Shown: positions 21,164 to 32,584 of the stretch, piece after piece
How positions within the stretch are numbered: position 1 is the stretch's first letter
Layout: the number at the start of each line of letters is the position of its first letter
Assembly: GCA_027625915.1 (NCBI GenBank)
Contig: JANTQA010000023.1
Location: 930,001 to 994,000 of the forward strand
Length of the DNA stretch: 64,000 bases
Direction: 5' to 3'
Source of the DNA: Anaeramoeba flamelloides
Lineage: Eukaryota; Metamonada; Anaeramoebidae
Notes under the pieces: generated by a model
What the model was told of the DNA's origin: nothing
The model's input: the letters and a program-made list of their open reading frames with translations, nothing else
Database searches by the model: none
Program-made: the position numbers and the translations under genes

Positions 21164-24100
21164 ATGAACGTTATCATCAATGGAACTGAAATTTTTGTGG
21201 ATCTGTTGCAAAAAAAACAAGAAATTTTGTTTGATGTTTTAAAAACGCTCAGGCAATTACTGCAGCATAAGGACTCATTGGTTCGTACTTTGTCGTGTCG
21301 GCTGATCAGGAAATGTAGCATCTCCGCGGAAATCTTGGCACATATCGAACCCTTCCACATGCATTTTTTCATTGTCAGATGCTTGGAACAACGTTCCGAA
21401 TTCCCACTTGAGCGTATTGAGGCGTTAAAGATTGTCTACAACTGGGTGCAGCTTTCAAGCGAAACCTTGCCGAGAGCAATTGTGCAATCTTTGATTGCAA
21501 TTTCGCGCCACAAAATCGATCCCTTAAGGGTTTCTGCACTTTTGACTCTTACAGAAATCACACTCAGAAACGTGGAGTTAATTGCCAAGTGTGGCGGTAT
21601 TACAATCATCTGTGAGTGTAGTATCGATCCCGATCTTGAGCATGTGCAAAACGTTTTATTAAGGTGCATTTTGGCTTTATTAAATTCACCAGAAAAAAGC
21701 CAATTCATTGCAGAAGGCGATTTAAATTTAATCCTTTCACCTTTTATTTCTTTGTTTGAGCAATCAATCACAAAAGAAAGCTTCTTAAAATTTAAAGCTT
21801 CAAAAAAGGCAATTGAATTATTGCTAAGAGACTGGGGTGGGCTAATATTCCTGGCAAAAAATCCAAATGGACTCAAAAGCTTTTTGTCAACTTTACGTTT
21901 ACCTTCAAAAAAAGTCAAGGTAAGTTAATATTTCAGCTAATATAAATACTGACACAACATTTTTTAGAAAACACAATTTCAGTTCTCCATTATTTTTTTA
22001 TAAAAAAAAACACAATTTCAATTCCCACTTTTTTTGAAAAAAAAGAAACAAAAATGACAGTAAAAAAAAAAAAAAATTTAAATTTATTATCTGTTGATGC
22101 TCAATTATCCTGAAATTAATCCACCTACCAAAAAAAGAAAATAAATACCCAAAATAGATACCAACTTGGAAAATATTCCATTCAGCAAATCATGAATGTT
22201 TAAAATATATATATATATATATATATATATCTATATATATCCATTGCTTTTATAAAACAATTGTATTGAATATTAACACGTTATAATCAGACACAACAGA
22301 CGATGGATTTTCTTTTTTTAAAAAAATACAAAAAAAGGAACCAACAAGAATATAGAAAAATCTAAAAATTTATTTCCGAACACAAGTGGAAATATTACAG
22401 CCTGAAAAAATAGAGTTTTTTTTTGAAAAAAAATTAAATTTTGAGAGAAATGTACATAAATAAATTATCTCCGAGTTTTTGGGAAGAGTTGAAAATTACT
22501 CAACAAGACAGATTTTATTATTGATAACAACTTTAATACAAAGGAAGCCTCAAAATGATATCTCTTAATTTCAGAAATAATAATGAGATTTTATGATGTA
22601 ATTTTAAGAAACAAAATATACCCATTTGTGACGCGATTTTTATTTTAAAATTTTGATCAATTATAAAATATGAATTGTTATGTATTTGTCAACTAATCCC
22701 CAAAAACGTGGAGTTAATTTATTTATGTACATTTCTCTCAAAATTTAATTTTTTTTCTAAAAAAACTCTATTTTTTTTTTTATTATTTCAGGGAGCAGTT
22801 ATTAACATCTATTGTTTGGCATTAGGTTTTTTTATTTTAAGAAATTAAAAAAAAACACCGTTAGCTTTTCCAGAATCCAAAAGAATAGAGTAAAACCTCT
22901 CATTTAACTCCATTCTTTTGAATTTTGGAAAAAAACCGTTAGCTTTTCTTGATTTTTCTGTTTATTCCAAAATTCGATGACTTTCGTTAAATTTTTTTGA
23001 GTTTTCTATTTATTTGTGAAGTTTTCTAGGTTTTTTTGAGGTTTTCTATTTTATTTCGTGAAGTGTTCTAGGTTTTTTTTATTTTAGAAATAAACCGAAA
23101 ATTTAATAAATTTTCGGTTTATTTCTAAAGTAAAAAAAAACCAAAAGAAAATCTATTGATTTTCCAAATAAACAGAAAACTCAAAAAAACCTAACGAAAA
23201 TCAATAGATTTTCGATATAAAACAGAAAACCTAAAAAAAACCTAGAACACTTAACAAATAAACAGAAAACCTAAGCACTCTACAGCACTCTACGGCACTT
23301 CACTAATTCCTAAATTTTTGTTTCAAAATTTTATAAAAGAATCAAAAATAAGTTTATTACCCACAAGAGCTAATAAACATGATTAATCTTTTCTTGTAAT
23401 AATATTAATAATATTATAAAAAAAACTCTATTTTTTCAGGCTGTCATATTTCCAATTGTGTTAGGATTTTAATTCAAGTGAAATTTTTTATCATAAACCA
23501 AAAAAAAAAACTAAACAATAAAAAAAGTATTCAAACTTAAAAGGAGTTTGATATCAATTAAAATTATCGAAGGTTTGTAAAATTAAATAAATAATTAAAA
23601 TTAGATCTGATTTCATAAAGGAGATACAAGAACAAAAATAAAAACAATCCTCTGAAAATTAAATTTTTTTTTGCTCCGAGATTTTTTTTAAAATTGAGAT
23701 ACTTTAGAATTCAAGACTCTTGGTACTTAATCTCAAAAAAAAAATTTGGATTTAAAAAATATTTTGAAACAAGAATTGCTGTTCTAAATTTATGAAGAAA
23801 ATTTTAAAAAAATAAAAAATAAAAATATAGAATATTTTGTATTTACTATAAACATACAAAAATGTTTTGATTCTATACAACACTCATTAATATATCAATA
23901 AATTAAAAAATTTATAAAAAATACAAAAATCAAAAATTGGATTTTTAGATATTATACCAGGAGGAATTGGGGATTATCAAGGGGATCCCTTATCACCAAT
24001 TCTCTTTGTATTTATATCCCATTTTCTACTATAAAAATTAAAAACTTTAGCTGTTCATGTTCAAATGTATGCAGATGATCTTATTCTTATTAGAAAAGGT

Positions 24101-27100
24101 CCTTTAATCTCTCCTTAAAATTAATTTAGAAAGAATATTTGAAATAATAAAAAGATTCTGGATTGAAATCCACATAATAAAAGAACAAAATATAAAAAAA
24201 GAATTAAAAGATATTTTTTGTCTTGGAATTTGTTTTAAAAAAAAAAGACATCTTGAATATAATTTCAAAAAGGTAGAAAAAGTCCTTTAAAACACTTAAT
24301 CGATTGTTTCAATAAAATAAACTTAATAATGGAGAAAAAATAACTTCTTTCAAAGCTCTAATTTTAAGTCAACTTTATTATAGTCTCGAAATATTTGATT
24401 TAACACAAAATGATTTTGAAAAAATTAATAGATTTTTTTTTTTTTTTTCCATTAAAGAGTGGGTACTAAAAGTCCACCTGTTTGCCCGAATCCCTAATTT
24501 GAATTAGAGATATTGTTGAACCAAGTGAGAGCTGGTCATTTCTCCCAAAAATCGGATCCGCTCCATAAATTGAGAGGGATTTTGTTCCAATTCCGTTCAG
24601 TTTTTATAATAGTCAAAAAGATTCAATTCGGACAAACGATTTCCTCAAAGAATTAGTGGTTCTAAGAAGCATAGGCCCGATTTTTAATTAAAATTACACC
24701 GTGGTGGCTATTTGAGAAAATGGTAAACAATAAGAAATAATGGTTAAGGGAATAGAACCCCGGCCTTCAGATTGTACACTGGGTTGTGTTGCCACTTGTC
24801 CATACCGATTCTGTTAAAAATTAATAGATTTATTAATAAACCAGTTACAAATCTTCTTATAAATTAATATTCACTCACCACTATTAATTTATAAAACTGA
24901 AGTAAAAATTGGGATTGCAAGATTAAAAATATACCGAATAAAATTTAAATTGATAGAAAAATTCGATTTCTTGAATATAAAAAAATTAAAAACGGGTCTA
25001 AATTTTCGAACACTGGAAAATGAAAATATTAATTGGTATACTTGAACAATTAAAATTATTAGATTCTGAATTAAAGGTTTTTCAATTAACCAAATTGGAA
25101 AATTTAAAGTTGGAAAGTTCAACAATATTGAAAAATTATAAAACAACATAATTGCAATTTCGAACATTTATGTCGTCAAGTGCGTTAGAGTAACTTCTAG
25201 TACTGAGGTTTTTTTAATTTCAGAGAATAGAGTAAAATCAAAGATTTACCTGTCTTTTAAATCCTGGCAAAGCTAATGACAACTTTCTAGAAGTTTTTTG
25301 TTTTATTAAAAAAATCTATCAATTTTTGGAATCAACAAAGAAATTCAGAAAAACTAATGGAAATTTTCTTTTTTAATTTTAGAAATTAAAAGAAAATGAC
25401 TTAAATTTTCTTTTAATTTCTCAAATGAAAAAAAAGCTAAAGGATGTATTCCAGAATTCAAAATAATTGAGAAAAATCTTTGATTTTAATCAAATCCTTG
25501 TAAATTAACAAAACCTAAATACAATAAATAGCTAAACTGGAAAGCTTCAAAAACAATTCTAAAATTTTGAAATTTTACTAATTGCTTTTAATAAGATACT
25601 CTCAGGTAACAAAAAAATACAAAATAAAAAATTATGATTTCTGAAAAAAAAAGTTAAATCTTGATATCATTGAAGATTTCGATCATTTTTTGTGGAATCG
25701 TGTTGTGAAGTGCCGATATTTTTTTGAATTCAAGAAATGAGAAGAAAATTTATTATATCTCTGATATTGTTAATAAAAAGAATTCATCATTTATATTATC
25801 AACCATAAGTGATAATAAAATTTGTGATTCTTTAACAAAATTTCCGAAAATTTTAGAAATTTTAGAATTTTAGAGTGCCGTAGAGTGCCTAGGCTTTCTT
25901 GAAGTTTTCTGTTTTTTTTGTTAAGTGTTCTAGATTTTTTTGATTTTTTCTATTTTATTTGTGGAGTGTTCTAGGTTTTTTTGAGGTTTTCTATTTTATT
26001 TGTGGAAAGTCTATCGAATTTTGTAAATAAAATAGAAAACTCAAAAAAACCTAACTAAAATCAATAGATTTTCCAAATAAACCTAAAATTCGAGAAAAAA
26101 CCTAACGGCGATTTTCCAGAATTCAAAAGAATGGAGATTAATCAAGGTTTTTACTCTATTCTTTTAAATTCTGGAAAAGCTAAAAGTCGCTTTTTTTTAA
26201 TTTGAGATATAAAAAGAAAATTTCTTAAAATAAAAAAAAGCTAAAGACGGTTTTCCAGAATTCAAAAGAACTGAGTAAAATCAATGAGTTTACTCAGTTC
26301 TTTTAAATTCTGAAAAAACATAACAGTCACACATCAAAAAAGTAATTTTCTCTCTTCAAAAATAAATATATAAAGAAAAATTTTTAATTTATTTTTTTTC
26401 AAATTAATTATCTAAAAACTCTAAAAAAAAAAAAAAAAACTCTAAAAAAAAAACCACCAACCATTAAACAATAATAACAAAATCACAAATTTTTTATTTA
26501 ATTTCTATTTCTTTAAAAATTATCTCTATTTCTTTTAAAAATTATTTCTACGAATTTTAGTTATTTGCAATTGAAATGTTATATAAATTATTTTTTTTAG
26601 AAATTCCAAGAAAAAATTCTGAACAAACAAAAACACGAATTGCAAGATATTCTTCAATGAAAAAAGATGTTGGCGCGTCCTACAAAAACATTTGGGGTGA
26701 TATTAATTCAATTTTCCCATTGAAACGCTCACCATATCACAATTTATTAGAAAATTATTTAGCAATTTTACTTGTATCGTTTATGGATGTGGGATTATTT
26801 GAAGCGCTTGTGGAAGTGGGCAAAGAATCAAGCACGAGTTTATCATTTTATGTTTCACATTTTTTAAGCGAGGTGCTTCACAATTCAAGACATATTTTAT
26901 CGTCAAGATTGTGTACCATTTTACAATCCTTGCCGTCCTTATTTGAAATAGCTGCGTCCTTTACTGATCGTCCCTTTATTCGTGTTCGGGCAAGTCGGAT
27001 GTTATCTGAATTGGATCGCTTTGCCAGGAAAAAAAAAAAAAAATCCGCCAAGGATTTCCATATTACACTAATTGTTAATAGCATAAAAAAAAATATCAAA

Positions 27101-29488
27101 TCAAAGAATGTTAATAAGAATATTAATAGCAATAAATTGGGAATTGGTATGGGCATTGATGATAATGATTATGATAATGATGATCGAGAGCCATATGAAA
27201 CAACTTCACAGATTATTAAAGATATGAAGATTAGAAATGATCAAATTTTATTAGATCAAGAATTTGATAATAAAATTAAGGAGTGTAAGGTCATTTCAAC
27301 TGAAGATCATACGAAATGGAATTTTCATACGATTGTTGAATTAGTTCAAATTACTGAAAATAACCAAAAGTATTTTGAAAATTGTTTAAAAAACAAATTT
27401 TTTAAAAATTTATTAAACTTTTTTGATCCAAGATCAGATCAATTTTGCAATATCAAAAGGACCATCGAATCTTTATCGTACGTGGCCATTGGTGTACAAC
27501 TATTGAGATTATTATTAAGTAACCCAGATGGGTTTGAATTTTTAAAGAATTCCACTTTTTGTTCTTCTTTAAATGAGGCCTTGATAATTGAAAACGATGG
27601 GACATCAAGCAATAAATCCGGAATGAAAAGATTGTTTACTCCAACTAGGATGTCGAAAACATTAACAAAGGAATATTTCACTTTAATTGGTTCGATGACC
27701 CAATATGATAACGGCATGAATTTGTTATTGTCTAAAAAAATAATCCATGAATTGGAAAGAATTGTTAAAACTAAAGGGCGTTCAGACTTGGCCCTGCCAA
27801 TCATAATTTCTTTAGATTATAACAAATCATCAATGACCCAAGACCTGTTAGCAGATGTCTTAAACTATGGCTCCAAATTAAGCAGGCTGCAAGGTATTGA
27901 GCATTTAAAATTACTGTGGAGAGCTGGAGTAAATGATTTTTCTACTTGGGCAGTCGAAATTTTAGTAAAGCAATTGCATGACAAGGACCAAGACATTGCA
28001 ACGGCAGCCTTAGATTTATTGGATGAATGTTGTATTAGATCGCCTAAATGCTTTGATACACTAGTGAGCTGCAACCCTCCAGATTTAGAAAAGTTTGGAA
28101 TGAAGGGGGAAAAATTATTGCTTTGTATTCTATCGACACAAAAGGGATTATCCTATTTAAAGCAAAATGGTTATTTTGATGAGAAATTAAAATATTGGGT
28201 AAATGAAGGTTGTCTTGATTATGTTAAGGATTTAGATATTTACTTATCTGCAATTTTTGATAAAAAGTCTTTCCCCAATAAAGGCTTAAAACAAGTCACA
28301 TTGCGCCCTCACTTCTTTGGTGAATTGGCAAAAACCAAACAAGGGATTCAAATCCTACATAAAAGGCAATTATTAATAAAATGGTTTAAAATTTTAAAAA
28401 ATTCAATAAAAAACCCCAACTCGGCTTCAACATCGACATCAACATCAACAACATCATCAACATCATCAACATCAATAAAGACTAAAAAAAAAATAAATCA
28501 AATAAATATTGATAACAAAAAAATTGATACAAATAAAAGGGAAGAAGAAATTGATAATTTACAAATTAGAGCAATATTATGGACAATTGGCAACATATCA
28601 ACATCGGGGTTAGGATATTCTGCAATTGAAAAATACAGCCCCATAGAAATCATTACAGAAATGGCAATAAATTCCAATAATTTACCCATCAGAGCCACGA
28701 GTTTATATGTATTAGGCTTGATGTCTTCTTTAGATCAAGTACGCTTAAAGCTTGATGAATTAGGATGGGAATACCCTAAGGAAAAGGGTAGAATGATTGT
28801 AATACCCATGGGTGAAAATAAAAAAAAGTTTTTTAATTTCCCAAAGGTCAAATATTTAGGATCTTATGCTAAACACTCAGAATTAAATATCACATTGAAT
28901 TTTATCGGAAATAAAGTTCAACAGCAAATTTTTAATAATATCAGGGATCTTGGAAATAGAATTACCGAAGAAGCAACAACGAAAAATTTATTAAAATTAA
29001 AAGCAGAATATCCTGAATACTTTTTAGAACCTTATTTGTTTTACAGAACATATAGGATTTTGGATTTCTATAGATACCGTTTAAATATTAGAAAGCTTAT
29101 TCACCATTTATTTAAAGAAGTCTATTTCAATGAACAAATTTTCCAAAACTTTACCAATGAGTCCCTAGTTTCAAAGGAAACAAGTAAATTAAATCAAAAG
29201 AAATCCAAAAAGGAAAAAAATGAGCAGGATTTGTCAGATTTGTTTATATTGCCAAATCAACAAGATTTAAATAAACAGCAAAAACAGGAAAATGAAAATA
29301 ATGGGGTAACCCTATATTCTCTTGAACGCTTAAGATCATTACCCAGACCAAACGGTGTAAATTCTAGAAATATATTACATTTCTTGAAATTGGAGGATTT
29401 CCAAAGAGCTTTTGGTTTAACTAAAGAACAATTTTTAAAGCTGCCTAAATGGAAGCAAATTCACAAAAGAAAAGAATGGGGTTTAAAT

Positions 29489-29491
<3 letters not shown>
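21164..29491 (+). CDS. RICTOR: Rictor (TORC2 subunit), 2 visible exons
   Basis: Exons 21164-21919 (252 codons) and 26561-29491 join in phase 0 across a 4641 bp intron (AAG|GTAAGT ... TTTTAG|TTA) to give 1228 aa. The second exon must start at 26561, before the first in-frame ATG, because LFAIEMLYKLFFLEIP matches the LLEVLYDIFRLPLP segment of human Rictor. Conserved blocks in order: HEAT/armadillo N-terminal region (about 1-250); NYLAILLVSFMDVGLFEALV (about 315); GSMTQYDNGMNLLL; GIEHLKLLWRAGVNDFSTWA; LHDKDQDIATAALDLLDECC; a Ser/Thr-rich insert (about 870-890); the Rictor_V-like block LWTIGNISTSGLGYS (about 920-985); and C-terminal EYPEYFLEPYLFYRTYRILD (about 1070-1090). Rictor scaffolds TORC2 with TOR kinase and controls AGC kinases, cell polarity and chemotaxis in amoebae. 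The reading frame stays open upstream of the ATG to about 21111, so an extra N-terminal exon is likely. The long phospho-regulated insert of the animal protein is absent. Confidence 0.93.
22207..22240. repeat. (TA)n microsatellite in Rictor intron
   Basis: A run of TA dinucleotides broken once by a C. Confidence 0.85.
22381..23463. mobile_element. composite inverted-repeat element, split by hairpin array E3
   Basis: The left end (about 22383-22423: TGGAAATATTACAGCCTGAA, then AAAATAGAGTTTTTTT) faces the inverse at about 23424-23462. A further inverse arm lies at about 22700-22790 (TACATTTCTCTCAAAATTTA facing TAAATTTTGAGAGAAATGTA at about 22433). This implies one element with about 100 bp arms plus a second copy of its right end beyond the array. 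It lies in the Rictor intron. Confidence 0.6.
22833..23420 (-). repeat. hairpin-array element E3 with nested hairpins
   Basis: Read on the minus strand it begins with the shared leader (inverse of 10060-10200) at 23290-23415. On the plus strand, an alpha fragment and a beta hairpin (about 22865-22932) are followed by three gamma left arms in succession. Then comes a delta hairpin (about 23066-23142, TTTAGAAATAAACCGAAAAT and inverse), and then the matching gamma right arms in reverse order. This is a nested structure of hairpins within hairpin loops. Internal joints carry GTGTTCTAGG and CCTAGAACACTT. Confidence 0.8.
23940..25190 (+). mobile_element. degenerate non-LTR retrotransposon (LINE), reverse transcriptase region
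   Basis: Plus-strand readings show the reverse transcriptase motifs IPGGIGDYQGDPLSPILFVF (about 23950-24010) and VQMYADDLILIRKG (about 24060-24105). These are followed by LERIFEIIKRFW, CLGICFKKKRHLEYNF and LSQLYYSLEIFD. After an interruption by a SINE (24436-24815), the frame resumes with IHSPPLLIYKTEVKIG. YADD together with QGDPLSP indicates a LINE-type enzyme rather than an LTR one. The copy carries several stops and frame changes, has no intact ORF, and lacks its 5' part and endonuclease. It lies in the Rictor intron. Confidence 0.8.
24436..24815 (-). mobile_element. tRNA-headed SINE with 16 bp target-site duplication
   Basis: On the minus strand the element begins AACAGAATCGGTATGGACAA and carries a pol III A-box-like TGGACAAGTGG and, about 40 nt on, a B-box-like GGTTCTATTCC (consensus GGTTCRANTCC). 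It ends in a poly(A) tail, seen as poly-T at 24436-24448 on the plus strand. The flanks 24420-24435 and 24816-24831 are identical (AAAAATTAATAGATTT), a target-site duplication typical of LINE-mediated insertion. Length is about 380 bp. The tRNA part looks closest to a Ser/Leu-type tRNA (GGCCGGGG before the B box), which is uncertain. Its composition is notably less AT-rich than its surroundings, so insertion is probably recent. Confidence 0.85.
25205..25517. repeat. hairpin-array element E4 (short, decayed)
   Basis: Contains a gamma hairpin (about 25280-25353), an alpha hairpin (about 25358-25438, GAAATTAAAAGAAAAT and inverse) and a beta hairpin (about 25446-25516, CCAGAATTCAAAATAATTGA). Joints are less well kept than in E1 or E5. 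Confidence 0.65.
25650..25720 (+). mobile_element. LINE C-terminal scrap
   Basis: The reading DIIEDFDHFLWN matches the fragment at 9245-9290. It directly precedes the leader of array E5. Confidence 0.45.
25745..26335 (+). repeat. hairpin-array element E5
   Basis: The leader (25745-25888) ends GTGCCGTAGAGTGCCTAGG, as in E1. Then come three nested gamma arms closed around 26000-26020 and 26040-26100, beta (26109-26179), a shortened alpha (26187-26240) and beta (26247-26320). The right end reads AACAGTCACACATC, matching GGGTCACACC of E1. It is the most complete copy besides E1 and lies about 230 bp before Rictor exon 2. Confidence 0.8.
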
Positions 29492-29520
<29 letters not shown>

Positions 29521-30040
29521 GTTAATTCTTTGCTTTTGGCAATTTTTTTATATTTTTTTTTTGGTTTATTTTTCTTTCTTAATTTTTTATAAAATTTAAG
29601 ATATAATTTAATTGATTATGATAATTATTTTTTTAATAAATAATTTAATATTTTGCATTTTTAATTTTTCTTTTTGCACAGAGAATGTCTTTAAGGAATT
29701 AGGGTTTACCACAGAGAAATATAAGTTTAAAGTATATAGCTATTGAAGGTAAAATATATTAGCGATGCATGTTTCAAATGTATCCAAAAATTTAATTCAA
29801 TAAAATATTATTATTTGTTGATCTCATCAATTAAAAAAGATCCTGGTATTAGTAATAAAAAAAAGTTAAGAATTTTAGAAAAAAATATTCACTTTGAGAG
29901 AAATTATAATGTTGAAACATCAATATTCTGATATCCATTTTGAAAAAATATCTTTCTTACATTTTTCTTGAAATGTAGATTAGTTGTGAAAAAATTCAAT
30001 TTATTATTTTTTTTTTTTTTATTTTGAAGTGAGTAATATT
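29492..30040. other. Rictor 3' flank
   Basis: Poly(A) tracts lie at 29490-29518. A 62-codon frame at 29743-29931 (MKVKYISDACFKCIQKFNSI at its start) has no recognised domain and may be LINE debris. I see nothing else. Confidence 0.35.
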
Positions 30041-30044
30041 ATAT

Positions 30045-30680
30045 ACTCTTACAGCCGTTAGCTTTTCCATAATTCAAAATAATGGAGTTAAATCAAAGAT
30101 TTTTCTCTATTTTTTTGAATTCTTGAAAATCGCCTTTAGCTTTTCTTGAGCTTTCTTATTATTTGTGAAGTGTTCTAGGTTTTTTTAACTTTTTGATATA
30201 TACAGAAAATTTTAATAAATTTTCGGTTTATTTCGAAAAGTTAAAAAAAACCTAACGAAAATTGATAGATTTTACTAATAAAACAGAAAACTTCAAGAAA
30301 AGTAAGACACTCTATGGCACTCTACGGCACTTTTCAGCACTTGGTGGGCACTTTAAGTTAGATTTTCGAGAATATAAAGGAATTTATAAAAAATCTTTGA
30401 TTTTTCTCTCTTCTTTGGACTTATGAAAAAGATTAGTTAGCTTTTCCAGAAAATAAAAGAATAAAGTAAAATCTTTTATTTTTCTCCATTATTATGAATT
30501 ATGGAAAAGCTAATCACTCTACGGAAACTTGACAGCACTTCCCTAATTTCTAAATTTTTATTTAGAAATTTCTATAAAGAGTTCTTATAAATAAACTTAT
30601 CATTAGCTAATGACAAAATAAATAATGAATCTTTAATCCAAATAAATATCCGAGATATTATTCTTATTATTTTTTTGTTT
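30045..30680 (-). repeat. hairpin-array element E6
   Basis: Plus-strand order: beta (30060-30130); a gamma left arm; a delta hairpin (about 30177-30252, AAATTTTCGGTTTATTTCGA region); the gamma right arm; a block of CACTCTA-TGGCACTCTACGGC repeats; a diverged beta (about 30365-30430); beta (about 30440-30508); and the inverse leader to about 30670. Delta sits inside the gamma loop. It cuts into DNA 3' of Rictor. Confidence 0.75.
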
Positions 30681-30689
30681 GTATTTATT

Positions 30690-32150
30690 AATTTTTTTTT
30701 CTTAATCCAAATTTTTAGATTTTTTTGAAACGATGGACAGTCTCAAATAAAATGATCGAAATCTTTAAACGTTTCGTTATTAGTATTATTTTTACAAAAA
30801 ATATAAAATTTTGAATATTTTTTAATGTTTATCTTTAAATATGAATATCTGTTTAGATAATTTTTGAAATTGATTAATTTAAAATGCAAGTTGAACTTAC
30901 TCATTTTAAATATTATTTGTTTTTAGAATTTTTTTAATTTACGAAACAACCTGTGATTTTATGGGGATTATCTTTTTATTTCTCAATTTTTAAAAAAAAA
31001 AAATTGGTTTTTCTATAGTTTAAAAGAATAAAGTAAAATCTTTGTATTTTCTCTATTCTTTTGAATTCTTGAATACACCCGTTAAGTTTTCTTGAATTAT
31101 CTGTTTATTTGGAAAATCAATAGATTTTCATTAGGTTTTTTTTGAGTTTTCTATTCATTTTGACAATCTATAGATTTTCATTAGGTTTTTTTTTTACTTT
31201 TCAAAATAAACCGAAAATTTATTAAAATTTTCTGTTTATTCCAAAAAGTAAAAAAAACCTAGAACACTTCAGAAAAAGAAATAAAAAACCTCAAGGAAAT
31301 TGCCGGCACTCTACAACACTTGACGATACAACTTTATATTGATATTATTATATCTAATTCATTTTTAAATATTCTTGACCTTTCCACCCAGAACTATTTA
31401 TTATTGTGTGATGACTCAAATTATTATTCTCTAATAATTTAAAGTTTTCAACTTCTCTATTACTATTTTCATCTTTTTTTTTAAAAAAAAAACTTTAAAT
31501 TGTTTGGGGTATATGTCAAAATAGGTATTTTTTTTTTTTTTTTGAGTTCATGTATTCTTTTATAGATTTGAATTTCTTACTTGATTAATTTTTTTTTCAT
31601 TTTTTTAAATCATACGAGAGTGTGATTGATTTTATCAAAAGTTGTTACCTTTTAAGATACTACTATTAAATGAGTCAAGATATTTTAGAGTTAAATTAAA
31701 TATTAATAATCCATATAATAATTGGCTACTACATAATTGTTTTAACATTTATTAGTTTACTCTATTATCTAGTGCTTTGTAGGCTTATTATTAAGTTTTG
31801 TATTTGTTTAAAATTATCATCTATTTTTTTTAAAGTTTTTTTTGTATAGATGTTTCAATTTTTCAATCCACATTTTTGAAATATTATATTATGGATAACA
31901 AGTTTAATTTTTCTGTTTTATATTGAATAATTTGTTTCGTTTTAAATTATTTGATAATTATAGAGTATTCATATTCTCTATCAAATTCTGGTACTTTTCA
32001 TTCCACTTTTAAATTACAAGTCTCTCTCAAAAATTTGGAAATATTATATTTGAATATTTTTTTAAAAGTAAATATTAACAATAAATCGAAATTATCAAGG
32101 TGATAAAGGATCTACTTGAAACCTCCTAATCTAAATTTTTTCTAATAATT
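30690..32150 (-). mobile_element. degenerate LINE, minus strand
   Basis: Minus-strand readings give the reverse transcriptase motif RRFQVDPLSP (about 32100-32140), the block DENSNREVENFKLLENNN (about 31400-31480), and a C-terminal domain with INFKNYLNRYSYLKINIKKY followed by CKNNTNNETFKDFDHFI and DCPSFQKNLKIWI (30710-30910). The copy is heavily decayed and is interrupted by hairpin array E7. Confidence 0.65.
31000..31330 (-). repeat. hairpin-array element E7
   Basis: Contains beta (about 31010-31072), a gamma arm, a second gamma arm, a delta hairpin (about 31182-31260, AAAATAAACCGAAAAT and inverse), CCTAGAACACTT and TGCCGGCACTCTAC at the right. Same modules and joints as E3 and E6. It is inserted within the LINE remnant. 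Confidence 0.7.
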
Positions 32151-32584
32151 ATTGTAGAAATATTTTATTTTTTAAATTTCAAAAATATTTTTCAAACTGG
32201 TAATTTCCATCAATACGATTAATCAAATCATAATTTTTTTAAGAATCTATATATAATAATATTACTATTCTTTATTTTTATATTTAATTTTGAGTTTTTT
32301 GAGTTTAAATAATAAATTTATAACATCAATTGAAAATTTTATTTTTTAAATCCAAATAGAGGAATTGATACTATATGGGATTTTTTTTCAATGATAGGAT
32401 GAATGAGTACAAGAAAAAATCTTGTTAAAAAAATATTAATAGAATTTGGCCTATAATTTTGAATAATTCATTTATTTCATACTTTGTAAATAAATAAATT
32501 TTTTTTTTTTTAATTTTAAAAAATTGAAAAAAAAATTTTAAAAGATTAATAACTATTTTACAACTAAAAAACTTACCAATAGAT

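Noticed and set aside
24740-24812. possible functional tRNA gene on the minus strand
   Set aside because: A-box and B-box words are present, but I see no full acceptor-stem pairing; the sequence is the head of a SINE with target duplication and poly(A) tail.
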